Source: Pseudomonas sp. LS.1a (GTDB taxonomy: Bacteria > Pseudomonadota > Gammaproteobacteria > Pseudomonadales > Pseudomonadaceae). From it: a stretch of 64,000 nucleotides of DNA. Where the stretch lies: NCBI RefSeq assembly GCF_022533585.1, contig NZ_CP092827.1, forward strand, positions 3,698,001 through 3,762,000, written 5' to 3'. Position numbers and translations under genes: made by a program. The notes beneath the pieces were generated by a model. It ran no database searches. It was not told the origin of the DNA and saw nothing but the letters and a program-made list of their open reading frames with translations. The first letter of the stretch is position 1. Every line of letters starts with the position of its first letter. Shown here piece by piece: positions 32,415-42,569 of the stretch.

Positions 32415-32659
32415 TACAGGGCAGACCTCAAGCTTTACGCAGCTCCTGCAGAACATTACCCACCTCCGCGCTGCGTCACTGATCGTGAACATCAACGGCC
32501 GCGGTTTTGTGGGTGACGGGATCTACCTCTTCTACTAGGATGCCCACGTCTGCATCATCCCGGAGAACACCAGGCACAAGGATCGGCTCATCCGCCTGGA
32601 CGTAACCTGTATCCAGGCCCTGCGGCAGCATTCACCCATTACATCTATCGGGATCACCA

Positions 32660-33043
32660 GTGTCACGTATCAAAAAGCTTGGTGTTTTTATCATTCTGCT
32701 CGTTGGTTTCGGCTACGCAGCTGTCGAATGGAAGAGGCACGCAGACTTTGAAAAGACCGGGGAGGACCTGGTCCGCCAGCTGGGCTCACAAATCGTTACC
32801 AATCTTGGGCAGATGAACGCCACCTGCAGGTCCGTGGCCAGGATTGACTCGGTCGCCCTTGATACTGACGGGCTGCTTGGCATGAAGGGGTCGGCCGTTC
32901 TGTACATTACCGGGAAGAACGACAGCGCTATGTCCATCAACTACCGCATGGAAACGGTGGGAGACAAGGTTTGGGTCCGGCCTACGGATCAGATTTCCGC
33001 GCAGTTGTCAGTGATGCAATTTGGCTTGAGTGGCTGCGGCTAG
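32660..33043 (+). CDS. Hypothetical single-pass membrane protein
   Basis: A 127-residue protein with GTG start (32660; GGAT upstream). One N-terminal membrane helix (about 5-23) is followed by a soluble domain with two cysteines ('NATCRSVARID' and the C-terminal 'FGLSGCG') that may form a disulfide outside the inner membrane. The composition is slightly less GC-rich than the neighbours. I do not recognise it. Confidence 0.6.
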   Translation: MSRIKKLGVFIILLVGFGYAAVEWKRHADFEKTGEDLVRQLGSQIVTNLGQMNATCRSVARIDSVALDTDGLLGMKGSAVLYITGKNDSAMSINYRMETVGDKVWVRPTDQISAQLSVMQFGLSGCG

Positions 33044-33062
33044 CGCTCAGTAGCAAGCGAGG

Positions 33063-33086
33063 AGCCCGCCTCGGCGGGCTTTTTCG
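33063..33086 (+). terminator. Terminator after the hypothetical membrane protein
   Basis: AGCCCGCC and GGCGGGCT form a stem followed by TTTTTC on the + strand, 20 bases after the stop. Confidence 0.8.
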
Positions 33087-33225
33087 TGCCTGTCAGAATG
33101 GGATGACGCCAGGAAGGAAGTTGGAGCCTTGGCGAAACCGACCAAGAAAGAAGTATCGGAAGTGCTTGCGAAACAATCCATTCCCACGGACGTTCCCAAG
33201 GATGGTTTCTATGCCCCAAAAACGC

Positions 33226-33249
33226 AAAAAGCCCTGAATAATCAGGGCT
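33226..33249 (-). terminator. Terminator of tRNA-Ser
   Basis: AGCCCTGA (33230-33237) and TCAGGGCT (33242-33249) form a stem. On the minus strand it is followed by TTTTTG, just after the tRNA 3' end. Confidence 0.82.
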
Positions 33250-33256
33250 TTGAATA

Positions 33257-33344
33257 TGGCGGAAGCGTAGAGATTCGAACTCTAGGATAGTTGCCCATCG
33301 ACGGTTTTCAAGACCGTTGCCTTAAACCACTCGGCCACGCTTCC
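33257..33344 (-). tRNA. tRNA-Ser (anticodon TGA)
   Basis: An 88-base type II tRNA on the minus strand with encoded CCA. It has acceptor GGAAGCG/CGCTTCC, anticodon loop CTTGAAA, a long variable arm (CGATGGGCAACTATCCT region) and T loop TTCGAAT. It reads UCA-type serine codons. A near-consensus promoter and a terminator flank it. Confidence 0.95.
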
Positions 33345-33363
33345 AGCTCGTTTTGCGGCCGCC

Positions 33364-33391
33364 ATCATACCGTAATGAAACAAGCTGTCAA
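33364..33391 (-). promoter_or_regulatory. Promoter of tRNA-Ser
   Basis: On the minus strand TTGACA (33386-33391), a 16-base spacer and TATGAT (33364-33369) lie 20 bases before the tRNA. Confidence 0.85.
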
Positions 33392-33478
33392 ACTCTCTGT
33401 GTCGCGGGTTGTGGGAGCTCTGATAGACTCCTAGCATCTGAACGTTTGAAAACCACAGGTTTACCAAGGAGTGTCGCC

Positions 33479-34150
33479 ATGCGCGAACAGGATTACGCCG
33501 TACACCACGGCCAGCAGGTCGAGCAGCAGGAGATCAGCAAGGTCCTGCGCAACACGTACAGCCTGCTGGCACTTACCCTCGCCTTCAGCGGTGTCATGGC
33601 CTTCGTGGCCCAGCAGATGCGCGTCGGCTACCCGAACGTGTTCGTGGTGCTGATCGGCTTCTACGGGCTGTTCTTCCTTACCAACAAACTGCGTGACTCG
33701 GCCTGGGGCCTGGTCTCTACCTTCGCCCTCACCGGCTTCATGGGCTTCATCCTCGGCCCTATCCTCAACCGTTACCTGGGCATGGCCGGTGGCGCCGAGG
33801 TGGTCAGCTCGGCGTTTGCCATGACTGCGCTGGTGTTCGGTGGTCTGTCGACCTATGTGCTGATCACCCGCAAGGACATGAGCTTCCTCAGCGGCTTCAT
33901 CACTGCGGGCTTCTTTGTCCTGCTGGGTGCTGTCGTGGCCAGCTTCTTCTTCCAGATCAGCGGCCTGCAACTGGCGATCAGCGCTGGCTTCGTGCTGTTC
34001 TCGTCGGTCTGCATCCTGTTCCAGACCAGCGCGATCATTCATGGTGGCGAGCGTAACTACATCATGGCGACCATCAGCCTGTATGTGTCGATCTACAACC
34101 TGTTTGTCAGCCTGCTGCAGCTGTTTGGCATCATGGGTCGTGATGACTGA
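33479..34150 (+). CDS. Bax inhibitor-1 family membrane protein (YccA-like)
   Basis: A 223-residue protein from ATG 33479 (AAGGAG upstream). Seven membrane helices follow a short polar N-terminus. The family features are 'VLRNTYSLLALTLAFSGVMAF', 'FALTGFMGFILGPILN' and the C-terminal acidic 'SLYVSIYNLFVSLLQLFGIMG' (read in parts). E. coli YccA is a substrate and modulator of the FtsH protease. The same role is likely here. Confidence 0.9.
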   Translation: MREQDYAVHHGQQVEQQEISKVLRNTYSLLALTLAFSGVMAFVAQQMRVGYPNVFVVLIGFYGLFFLTNKLRDSAWGLVSTFALTGFMGFILGPILNRYLGMAGGAEVVSSAFAMTALVFGGLSTYVLITRKDMSFLSGFITAGFFVLLGAVVASFFFQISGLQLAISAGFVLFSSVCILFQTSAIIHGGERNYIMATISLYVSIYNLFVSLLQLFGIMGRDD

Positions 34151-34167
34151 TTAATTGCTGCGTGAGA

Positions 34168-34191
34168 AAGCCCGCTTCGGCGGGCTTTTTT
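34168..34191 (+). terminator. Terminator after the YccA-like gene
   Basis: AAGCCCGC, loop TTCG, GCGGGCTT, then TTTT on the + strand, 17 bases after the stop codon. Confidence 0.9.
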
Positions 34192-34276
34192 GTGGGAGCG
34201 GCTTCACCCGCGAACACCGGCGCAGCCGGTGCCAGGCACCGCGTTGGATTCTTCGCGGGTGAACCCGCTCCCACAG
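34192..34276. repeat. BIME with inner conserved block, copy 3
   Basis: The arms TGTGGGAGCGGCTTCACCCG and CGGGTGAACCCGCTCCCACA enclose the same inner block as copy 1 (CGAACACCGGCGCAGCCGG, TGCCAGGCACCGCG, TTGGATTCTTCG). The remaining gap to 34459 shows no gene. A TAGAAT box at about 34421 may be the -10 of the permease gene. Confidence 0.88.
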
Positions 34277-34459
34277 GGTCCACGCAGGTTTCAGGCTTAT
34301 GCTCTACCTGCTGAAGCATATAGCGCTCAATAACTGACCATAAAGTCAGATAATAAAGCGCATGGTCGTCGATCATGCCGCCATCGTGCTTTGCTCTACC
34401 CCAATCCGCCATCACCCCGTAGAATGCGCTCCTTTTTTCTTTCGGGGCAGCTTTCTGCA

Positions 34460-35839
34460 ATGAGCTCACACGAACACAGCCCAGGCGCGGCGGCGCCTGC
34501 CAATGAACTGGTGCTGGGTCTGGAGGACAAGCCAAGGCTGTTGATCGGCCTGCTGGCTGCCCTGCAGCATCTGCTGGCGATCATCGTGCCGATCGTCACC
34601 CCTGGCCTGCTGATTTGCCAGGCGCTAGGTGTTTCCGCACGGGATACCAACCTGATCGTTTCCATGTCGCTGGTCATCTCGGGGATCGCCACCTTCGTCC
34701 AGTGCAAACGCTTCGGGCCGTTCGGCGCCGGGCTGCTGATCGTCCAGGGCACCAGCTTCAACTTCGTCGGCCCGCTGATTGCCGGCGGGGCGCTGATGGT
34801 CAAGCAAGGGACGCCGGTAGAGGGCGTGATGGCGGCCATCTTTGGTGTGGTAATCGCCGGCTCGTTCGTCGAAATGGGCGTGTCGCGCATCCTGCCCTTC
34901 GTCAAACGCCTGATTACCCCGCTGGTAACCGGCATCGTGGTGCTGATGATCGGCCTGACCCTGATCAAGGTCGGCCTGATCAGCATGGGCGGTGGCTTCG
35001 GCGCCATGGCCAATGGCACCTTCGCCAATGGCGAGAACCTGCTGCTGTCGGGCGTGGTACTGGCGATCATCGTCATCCTCAACCGCATCCCGGTGGTGTG
35101 GATGCGCAGCTGTGCCATCGTTATCGCCCTGGCAGTCGGCTATGCGCTGGCCGGCTACCTGGGCCGCCTGGACTTCACCGGCATGCACGAAGCCGCGCTG
35201 TTCCAGGTGCCGACGCCGCTGCACTTCGGCCTGGGCTTCTCCTGGGCGCTGTTCATTCCGATGCTGGTGATCTACCTGGTGACTTCGCTGGAAGCCATTG
35301 GTGACGTTACCGCCACCAGCAAGGTGTCGCGCCAGCCGGTCGAAGGGCCGGTGTGGATGCAGCGGATCAAGGGCGGTGTGCTGGTCAACGGGGCCAACTC
35401 GCTGCTGGCTGGCTTGTTCAACACCTTCCCGAGCTCGATCTTTGCCCAGAACAACGGGGTGATTCAGTTGACCGGGATCGCCAGCCGCCATATCGGCCTG
35501 TGGATAGCCGTGATGCTGGTGCTGCTGGGCCTGTTCCCGAGCGTTGCCGGGGTGATCCAGGCAGTGCCGGAGCCGGTGCTGGGTGGTGCGGCCATGGTCA
35601 TGTTCGGTGCGGTTGCGGCGTCAGGGATCAATATCCTGGCCAGCACGCGGCTGGACCGTCGCGCCCTGCTGATCATCGCTGTGTCCCTGGCCTTGGGCCT
35701 GGGTGTGGCGCAGGTGCCGGAGTTCCTGGCGCACATGCCGGCGGCGATTCGCAATGTGCTGGAGTCGGGCGTGGCTACCGGGGGTATCTGTGCCCTGGTG
35801 TTGAACTGGTTCTTGCCGGAGAGCAAGGAACAGGCTTGA
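34460..35839 (+). CDS. Nucleobase:cation symporter-2 (purine permease)
   Basis: A 459-residue membrane protein from ATG 34460, with about 14 helices as in the NCS2 family. The signature 'FAQNNGVIQLTGIASR' (about 337-352) with Gln-Asn-Asn-Gly points to the xanthine/urate branch rather than the uracil branch. 'LLAALQHLLAIIVPIVTPGLL' (read in part) is the conserved N-terminal helix. It imports a purine base with protons or sodium. It is a single gene, with a terminator-like hairpin about 110 bases after the stop. Confidence 0.9.
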   Translation: MSSHEHSPGAAAPANELVLGLEDKPRLLIGLLAALQHLLAIIVPIVTPGLLICQALGVSARDTNLIVSMSLVISGIATFVQCKRFGPFGAGLLIVQGTSFNFVGPLIAGGALMVKQGTPVEGVMAAIFGVVIAGSFVEMGVSRILPFVKRLITPLVTGIVVLMIGLTLIKVGLISMGGGFGAMANGTFANGENLLLSGVVLAIIVILNRIPVVWMRSCAIVIALAVGYALAGYLGRLDFTGMHEAALFQVPTPLHFGLGFSWALFIPMLVIYLVTSLEAIGDVTATSKVSRQPVEGPVWMQRIKGGVLVNGANSLLAGLFNTFPSSIFAQNNGVIQLTGIASRHIGLWIAVMLVLLGLFPSVAGVIQAVPEPVLGGAAMVMFGAVAASGINILASTRLDRRALLIIAVSLALGLGVAQVPEFLAHMPAAIRNVLESGVATGGICALVLNWFLPESKEQA

Positions 35840-35947
35840 GCCTGGAGTCCTTCTGTCAGGGCCATGGGGCTGCTTTGCAGCCCGTCGCGACACAAGGCAG
35901 CTCCTACACGAGGCCGCGTAGACCTGAAGATTGGTGCAAGACAGAAA

Positions 35948-35986
35948 GCCAGCCCCGCCATGCACAAGCGGGCGCGGGCTTTTTTG
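35948..35986 (+). terminator. Imperfect terminator between permease and tus operon
   Basis: GCCAGCCCCGC can pair imperfectly with GCGGGCGCGGGCT, followed by TTTTTTG on +. The sequence just behind may hold the tusD promoter. Confidence 0.5.
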
Positions 35987-36023
35987 CTTTATCATGGCAC
36001 CATTCCTTTTGCATGAGTTATCC

Positions 36024-36416
36024 ATGAAATTCGCTATCGCGGTGTTCTCCCCGGCCCATGCGCCCTCCTCGCGGCGCGCCTTGCGCTACGCCGAGGCGGT
36101 GCTGGCTGGCGGGCATGAGATTGCCCGGCTGTTCTTCTACCAGGACGGGGTACACAGTGCCTCGGCCAACGTGGTCGCCCCCCAGGATGAGCTGGATGTG
36201 GCCGGCCAATGGCGCGCCTTCATCGAAGCCAACCAGCTGGACGCAGTGGTGTGCATCGCCGCCGCCCTGCGCCGTGGCGTGCTCGATGAGGCCGAGGCCA
36301 ACCGCTACCAGCGCCCGGCCGTGAACCTGCCCAAACCCTGGGAATTGTCGGGGCTTGGCCAGTTGCATGAGGCGGCGCAGGTTGCCGATCGCCTTGTCTG
36401 CTTCGGAGGCGACTGA
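36024..36416 (+). CDS. tusD: Sulfurtransferase TusD (DsrE family)
   Basis: A 130-residue protein from ATG 36024. 'KFAIAVFSPAHAPSSRRALRYAEAVLAGGHEI' (read in part) and the reactive Cys in 'LDAVVCIAAALRRG' (about Cys77) match TusD, which receives persulfide sulfur from TusA. With TusB and TusC it forms the relay that feeds MnmA for 2-thiouridine at the tRNA wobble base. It is the first gene of tusDCBE; tusC starts 1 base after its stop. Confidence 0.93.
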   Translation: MKFAIAVFSPAHAPSSRRALRYAEAVLAGGHEIARLFFYQDGVHSASANVVAPQDELDVAGQWRAFIEANQLDAVVCIAAALRRGVLDEAEANRYQRPAVNLPKPWELSGLGQLHEAAQVADRLVCFGGD

Positions 36417-36417
36417 A

Positions 36418-36777
36418 ATGGCCAAATCCTTGTTGATCATCAGCCGCCAGGCACCCTGGAACGGCCCATCGGCCCGCGAGGCACTGGACATCGCCCTGGC
36501 TGGCGGCGCGTTCGATTTGCCGCTGGGCATGCTGTTCCTCGATGACGGCGTATTCCAGCTCGCTGCGGACCAACAGCCCACCGCCGTGCAACAGAAGAAC
36601 CTGGCCGCCAACCTGCAAGCGTTGCCAATGTTCGGCGTCGAAGACCTGTTCGCTTGCAGCCACAGCCTCGCACGTCGCGGCCTGGCAGCCGACACCCTGG
36701 CGCTGCCGGTGCAAGTGCTGGACGACGCGGCCCTGGCCGCACTGATCGCCCGTTTCGACCAGGTGGTAACACTCTGA
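36418..36777 (+). CDS. tusC: Sulfur relay protein TusC
   Basis: A 119-residue DsrF-type protein. 'SLLIISRQAPWNGPSAREALDIAL' (read in part) and 'GMLFLDDGVFQL' are typical of TusC, the structural partner in the TusBCD hexamer. It has no reactive Cys at the TusD position. It overlaps tusB by 1-3 bases (TGATG at 36775-36779). Confidence 0.92.
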   Translation: MAKSLLIISRQAPWNGPSAREALDIALAGGAFDLPLGMLFLDDGVFQLAADQQPTAVQQKNLAANLQALPMFGVEDLFACSHSLARRGLAADTLALPVQVLDDAALAALIARFDQVVTL

Positions 36778-37073
36778 TGACGACCCTGCATGTAATTGCC
36801 CACTCCCCGTTCGGCGACGAGCGCCTGGCCAGCTGCCTGCGCCTGCTCGGTACCGACGACGCCCTGCTGCTGTGCGGCGATGCGGTGTATGCCCTGCGCA
36901 GCGGCAGCGAGCCGCACCGCCAGCTGCAAGCCGCCGGCCTGGCCCAGCGCCTGTTCGCCCTGGAAGAAGACGTGCAGGCCCGCGCGGTCGGCAACGAACT
37001 GGCCAAGGCCGTGGACTACGGCGGGTTCGTCGAACTGTCGCTGCATTACGACAAGGTCAACAGCTGGCTATGA
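36777..37073 (+). CDS. tusB: Sulfur relay protein TusB
   Basis: A 98-residue DsrH-type protein ('LHVIAHSPFGDERLASCLRLL', 'DDALLLCGDAVYALRSG', each short part). The start overlaps the tusC stop and the end overlaps the tusE start (ATGA-like at 37070-37073), so the set is translationally coupled. Confidence 0.92.
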   Translation: MTTLHVIAHSPFGDERLASCLRLLGTDDALLLCGDAVYALRSGSEPHRQLQAAGLAQRLFALEEDVQARAVGNELAKAVDYGGFVELSLHYDKVNSWL

Positions 37074-37405
37074 ATACCCTCAACGTTGGCGATCAGGCGA
37101 TCGCCCTGGACAAGGACGGCTTCCTGGTCGACCTGCAAGACTGGTCGCATGCCGCCGCCGAGGCCTTGGCCGCACGCGAGGGCATCCCGCTGACGGCGGA
37201 CCACTGGGAAATCCTCGAGCTGCTGCGCCAGTTCTACCAGGAATACCAGCTGTCCCCGGCCACGCGCCCGCTGATCAAGTACACGGCCCTCAAACTGGGC
37301 CCGGACAAGGGCAACAGCCCGCACCTGAACCGCCTGTTCAACGGCACTCCCGCCAAACTGGCCGCCAAGCTGGCGGGCCTGCCCAAGCCGACCAACTGCA
37401 TATGA
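37070..37405 (+). CDS. tusE: Sulfur relay protein TusE (DsrC family)
   Basis: A 111-residue protein. 'DKDGFLVDLQDWSHAAAEALA', 'HWEILELLRQFYQEY' and the C-terminal 'LPKPTNCI' with the penultimate reactive Cys110 are the DsrC/TusE hallmarks. It takes sulfur from TusD and hands it to MnmA (here encoded at 57215). The last codons overlap the start of the ybiB-like gene by 4 bases. Confidence 0.94.
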   Translation: MNTLNVGDQAIALDKDGFLVDLQDWSHAAAEALAAREGIPLTADHWEILELLRQFYQEYQLSPATRPLIKYTALKLGPDKGNSPHLNRLFNGTPAKLAAKLAGLPKPTNCI

Positions 37406-38406
37406 CAGCACCTCGCCCGCTTACCCTGGAAACCCCCGCCGAACATCCGTTCGCCGAATTCGTGCGCATTCTTGGCAAAGGCAAGCGCGGCGCGCGCGGC
37501 CTGACCCGTGACGAAGCCCGCATGGCCATGACCCTGCTGCTGGAAGACAAGGTCGAGGACACCCAGCTCGGTGCCTTCCTCATGCTGCTGCGGCACAAGG
37601 AAGAAAGCGCCGAAGAACTGGCCGGCTTCACCGAGGCTCTGCGCGCGCACTTGCAGGCGCCGAGCATTGCCGTGGACCTGGACTGGCCCACTTACGCCGG
37701 CAAGAAACGCCACCTGCCCTGGTACCTGCTGGCCGCCAAGTGCCTGGCCAACAATGGCGTGCGCATCCTGATGCACGGTGGCGGTGCACACACTGCCGGG
37801 CGCCTGTACACCGAGCAGTTGCTGTCCTTGCTGGAAATCCCGCTATGCCGTGACTGGGCCGCCGTCAGCCAGGCCCTGGACCAGCAGCACCTGGCCTTCT
37901 TCCCGTTGCAGGACTGGGCGCCGCAGTTGCAGCGCATGATCGACCTGCGCAACACCCTGGGCCTGCGGTCGCCCATCCATTCGCTGGCCCGGGTGCTCAA
38001 CCCGCTGGCTGCGCGCTGTGGCCTGCAGAGTATCTTCCACCCCGGTTACCAGGCGGTGCACCGCGAGGCCAGCCGCCTGCTGGGCGACCATGCCGTGGTG
38101 ATCAAGGGTGATGGCGGCGAGATCGAGGTCAACCCCGATGTCATCAGCCACCTGTACGGCACCACTGCCGGCGAAGCCTGGGACGAGGAATGGCTAGCAC
38201 TAAGCGAGCGCCGCCACGTGAAGCCGCCCAGCCTGCAGCCCGAGCAATTGCTGGCGGTCTGGCGCGGCGAGGCCGAGGACAGCTACGGTGAAATGGCCGT
38301 GGTCGCGACCATGGCGTTGGCCCTGCGCGGCCTGGGCCAGCACCGTGAGCAGGCTTTCGCAACCGCACGTGGTTACTGGAGCGCACGGAACCAATCGAAT
38401 AACTAG
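37402..38406 (+). CDS. ybiB: YbiB-like protein (anthranilate phosphoribosyltransferase fold)
   Basis: A 334-residue protein with the TrpD-like fold: an N-terminal helical domain ('RILGKGKRGARGLTRDEARMAMTLLLEDKV', read in part), the glycine-rich 'ILMHGGGAHTAGRLYTEQLL' and 'VIKGDGGEIEVNPD'. YbiB proteins lack anthranilate transfer and bind nucleic acid instead. The gene is coupled to tusE by a 4-base overlap, which hints at a link to tRNA or RNA metabolism. Confidence 0.85.
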   Translation: MTAPRPLTLETPAEHPFAEFVRILGKGKRGARGLTRDEARMAMTLLLEDKVEDTQLGAFLMLLRHKEESAEELAGFTEALRAHLQAPSIAVDLDWPTYAGKKRHLPWYLLAAKCLANNGVRILMHGGGAHTAGRLYTEQLLSLLEIPLCRDWAAVSQALDQQHLAFFPLQDWAPQLQRMIDLRNTLGLRSPIHSLARVLNPLAARCGLQSIFHPGYQAVHREASRLLGDHAVVIKGDGGEIEVNPDVISHLYGTTAGEAWDEEWLALSERRHVKPPSLQPEQLLAVWRGEAEDSYGEMAVVATMALALRGLGQHREQAFATARGYWSARNQSNN

Positions 38407-38498
38407 ATACTAAGGGGGCATTCTTTGCGCTAGTTATTCGAACGATTTCCCCTAGACTGGGCTCCAACGACAAACAACTTTGTTCCGAGGAGCTCACC

Positions 38499-39458
38499 AT
38501 GGGCCTTTTGATCGACGGCCGCTGGCATGACCAGTGGTATGAAAACGGCAAGGACGGCACGTTCAAGCGCGAAAATGCCCAACGCCGCAATCAGCTGCCC
38601 GCTCCCGAAGCCGGCCGTTACCATCTGTACGTCTCGCTGGCTTGCCCATGGGCGCACCGCACCCTGATCTTCCGTGCCCTCAAGGGACTGGAACCCCTGA
38701 TCGACGTATCTGTGGTCAGCTGGCTGATGCAGGACCATGGCTGGACTTTCGACCAGCAGCAAGGCTCCAGCGGCGACCACCTCGATGCGCTGCAGTACCT
38801 GCACCAGCGCTATACCCAGGATGACCCGCACTACACCGGCCGAGTGACTGTACCCGTGCTGTGGGACAAGAAAGAGAAACGCATCGTCAACAACGAGTCG
38901 TCGGAGATCATCCGCATCTTCAACAGCGCGTTCAATGAACTGACCGAGAATACACTGGACCTGTACCCAGAGCCGCTGCGCCCGACCATCGATGCGCTGA
39001 ACGAGCGCATCTACCCGGCGGTGAACAACGGTGTGTATCGCGCAGGCTTTGCCACTACGCAGGAAGCCTACGAGGCTGCCTTTGATGAAGTGTTCAACGA
39101 ACTGGACTACCTGGAAGACTTGCTCGGCCGCAATCGCTACCTGGCCGGAGAATACCTGACCGAGGCCGATGTGCGCCTGTTCACTACCTTGGTGCGCTTC
39201 GATGCGGTGTACCACGGGCACTTCAAGTGCAACCTGCGCCGCCTGAGCGATTATCACAACCTGTCGAACTGGCTGCGCGAGCTGTACCAGTGGCCGGGGG
39301 TGGCGGGTACGGTGGACATGGAGCATATCCAGAAGCACTACTACATGAGCCACAAGACCATCAACCCGAACGGGATCGTGCCCAAGGGGCCGCTGCAGGA
39401 CTTCAACCTGGCGCATGATCGGGAGCGGTTGGCAGGCAAGGGAATCTGGCAGGCTTGA
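38499..39458 (+). CDS. Glutathionyl-hydroquinone reductase (GST omega-like)
   Basis: A 319-residue protein. The catalytic Cys sits in 'LACPWAHRTLI' (CPWAH, about Cys50). 'VPVLWDKKEKRIVNNESSEIIRI' (read in part) is the GSH-binding region and 'YLAGEYLTEADVRLFTTLVRFD' the C-terminal helical domain. This set is that of YqjG/PcpF-type glutathionyl-hydroquinone reductases, which strip glutathione from conjugated quinones. It stands alone, with a good GAGGAG site. Confidence 0.93.
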   Translation: MGLLIDGRWHDQWYENGKDGTFKRENAQRRNQLPAPEAGRYHLYVSLACPWAHRTLIFRALKGLEPLIDVSVVSWLMQDHGWTFDQQQGSSGDHLDALQYLHQRYTQDDPHYTGRVTVPVLWDKKEKRIVNNESSEIIRIFNSAFNELTENTLDLYPEPLRPTIDALNERIYPAVNNGVYRAGFATTQEAYEAAFDEVFNELDYLEDLLGRNRYLAGEYLTEADVRLFTTLVRFDAVYHGHFKCNLRRLSDYHNLSNWLRELYQWPGVAGTVDMEHIQKHYYMSHKTINPNGIVPKGPLQDFNLAHDRERLAGKGIWQA

Positions 39459-39491
39459 GATTGTCGGGGCCGCAAAGCGGCCCCAACGATT

Positions 39492-40883
39492 TCAGCTGTT
39501 CTGCGAGCCTTCGAACCACGCCAGCTTGTCACGCAACTGCACCACTTCCCCGACAATCACCAGGGTCGGCGCATGCACTTCATGCTGGGCCACCAGCTCC
39601 GGCAGATCCGCCAGGGTGCCGGTGAACACCCGCTGATTTCGCGTAGTGCCCTGCTGCACCAGCGCCGCCGGGGTACTGGCCGCACGGCCATGGCGAATCA
39701 GCTCGGCACAGATGGTCGGCAAACCCACCAGGCCCATGTAGAACACCAGGGTCTGCGCCGGCGCCACCAGGTCATGCCAAGGCAGGTTGCTGGTGCCATC
39801 CTTCAGGTGCCCGGTCACGAAACGCACCGACTGGGCATAGTCGCGGTGAGTCAACGGAATGCCCGCATAGGCGGAGCACCCACTGGCCGCGGTAATGCCC
39901 GGCACCACCTGGAACGGGATGCAATGCTCGGCCAGCTCTTCGATCTCTTCGCCACCCCGGCCGAAGATGAACGGGTCGCCGCCCTTCAGGCGCAGCACAC
40001 GCTTGCCCTGCCGGGCCAGATCGACCAGCAGGCGGTTGATCTGGTCCTGCGGCACGGCATGGTCGGCACGGCGCTTGCCCACATAGATACGCTCGGCATC
40101 GCGCCGGCACATCTCGATGATCGCCGGTGCCACCAGACGGTCGTACAACACCACGTCGGCTTGCTGCATCAGGCGCAAGGCGCGGAAGGTCAGCAAGTCC
40201 GGATCGCCCGGGCCCGCACCCACCAGGTACACCTCACCACCCTGCTGCACCGGTGCACCGTCGACCATCGCCTGCAACAGGCGCTCGGCCTCGGCGCCCT
40301 GCCCGGCCAGCTGGCGCTCGGCAATCGGCCCCTGGAATACGGTTTCCCAGAAGCCGCGGCGCTGGTTGACGTCCGGGTACAAGGCCTTGACCTTGTCGCG
40401 GAAGCGCGCGGCCAGGCCAGCCAGTTCGCCGTAGGCGGACGGGATCCAGGCCTCCAGCTTGGCGCGAATCAAGCGCGCCAGCACCGGAGCATCGCCGCCA
40501 CTGGACACCGCCACCACCAACGGCGAACGGTCGACGATCGCCGGGAAGATCACCGTGCACAGGGCCGGCGCATCCACCACATTGACCGGCAGGCTCAGCG
40601 CCTGTGCATCCGCCGACACCTGGGCATTGAGCCCAGGGTCGTCGGTGGCCGCGATCACCAGCCGGCAACCGACCAGGTCGGCCGCCTGATAGCCACGCAC
40701 CAGCACCTCGCCGCCACCTTCCCGGGCAAGCGCTGCCAACTGGCCGTCGACATCCGGTGCCACCACCCGCAGCGCGGCGCCGGCATCGGCCAGCAGGCGC
40801 GCCTTGCGCAAGGCGATCTCACCACCGCCAACGACCAGCACGCGGCCACCCTGCAGCTTGTGGAACAGCGGCAGGTAATCCAT
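39492..40883 (-). CDS. cysG: Siroheme synthase CysG
   Basis: A 463-residue two-domain enzyme. The N-terminal dehydrogenase/ferrochelatase part (1-150) has '[17 protein letters not shown]' and '[14 protein letters not shown]'. The C-terminal SAM uroporphyrinogen III methyltransferase part (about 215-463) has '[19 protein letters not shown]', '[15 protein letters not shown]' and '[11 protein letters not shown]'. It makes siroheme for sulfite and nitrite reductases. The gene directly follows serS on the same strand with no gap. Confidence 0.95.
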   Translation of the reverse strand: MDYLPLFHKLQGGRVLVVGGGEIALRKARLLADAGAALRVVAPDVDGQLAALAREGGGEVLVRGYQAADLVGCRLVIAATDDPGLNAQVSADAQALSLPVNVVDAPALCTVIFPAIVDRSPLVVAVSSGGDAPVLARLIRAKLEAWIPSAYGELAGLAARFRDKVKALYPDVNQRRGFWETVFQGPIAERQLAGQGAEAERLLQAMVDGAPVQQGGEVYLVGAGPGDPDLLTFRALRLMQQADVVLYDRLVAPAIIEMCRRDAERIYVGKRRADHAVPQDQINRLLVDLARQGKRVLRLKGGDPFIFGRGGEEIEELAEHCIPFQVVPGITAASGCSAYAGIPLTHRDYAQSVRFVTGHLKDGTSNLPWHDLVAPAQTLVFYMGLVGLPTICAELIRHGRAASTPAALVQQGTTRNQRVFTGTLADLPELVAQHEVHAPTLVIVGEVVQLRDKLAWFEGSQNS

Positions 40884-42176
<1,293 letters not shown>

Positions 42177-42194
42177 TTATGTGTAGGTGTTGGT

Positions 42195-42569
42195 TCAGAA
42201 TCGGGTCAGGGACAGGCCGGCCCAGGTCGCGAGCAGCCCGCCCACCACGCTGATACCGGTATAACCCAAAGCCAGGGGCACTTGCCCGCTTTCCAGCAGG
42301 CGTACGGTATCCAGCGAAAAGGAGGAAAAAGTCGTCAGGCCGCCGAGGAAGCCGACGATCAGCCCGGCGCGCAGCTCGACCGGCACGATCGGCTTGTGCA
42401 GGAACAGGCCATAGAGCAGGCCGATCAGCAGGCAGCCAATCAGGTTGACCGCCAGCGTACCGAGATAGAAGTGCCGTGGCCAGTGGGCAGCCACCCAGTT
42501 GGTGGTAGCAAAGCGCAACAAAGTGCCGGCAATACCGCCCGCGCTGACGGCGGCAATCAGTGCAATCAC
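42195..42569 (-). CDS. crcB: Fluoride channel CrcB/Fluc
   Basis: A 124-residue protein with four membrane helices. '[15 protein letters not shown]', '[16 protein letters not shown]' (the conserved Asn) and '[17 protein letters not shown]' (TTFSSF) are diagnostic of Fluc channels, which export fluoride as dual-topology dimers. The start overlaps the rarA stop by 4 bases. No fluoride riboswitch is visible because it is inside an operon. Confidence 0.94.
   Translation of the reverse strand: MIALIAAVSAGGIAGTLLRFATTNWVAAHWPRHFYLGTLAVNLIGCLLIGLLYGLFLHKPIVPVELRAGLIVGFLGGLTTFSSFSLDTVRLLESGQVPLALGYTGISVVGGLLATWAGLSLTRF

Noticed and set aside
33131..33293. Short TTG-started frame (AKPTKKEVSEVLAKQ...) running into tRNA-Ser
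   Set aside because: It could be a small hypothetical gene, but the ribosome binding site is too close to the TTG and the frame ends inside the tRNA gene on the other strand; no family seen.
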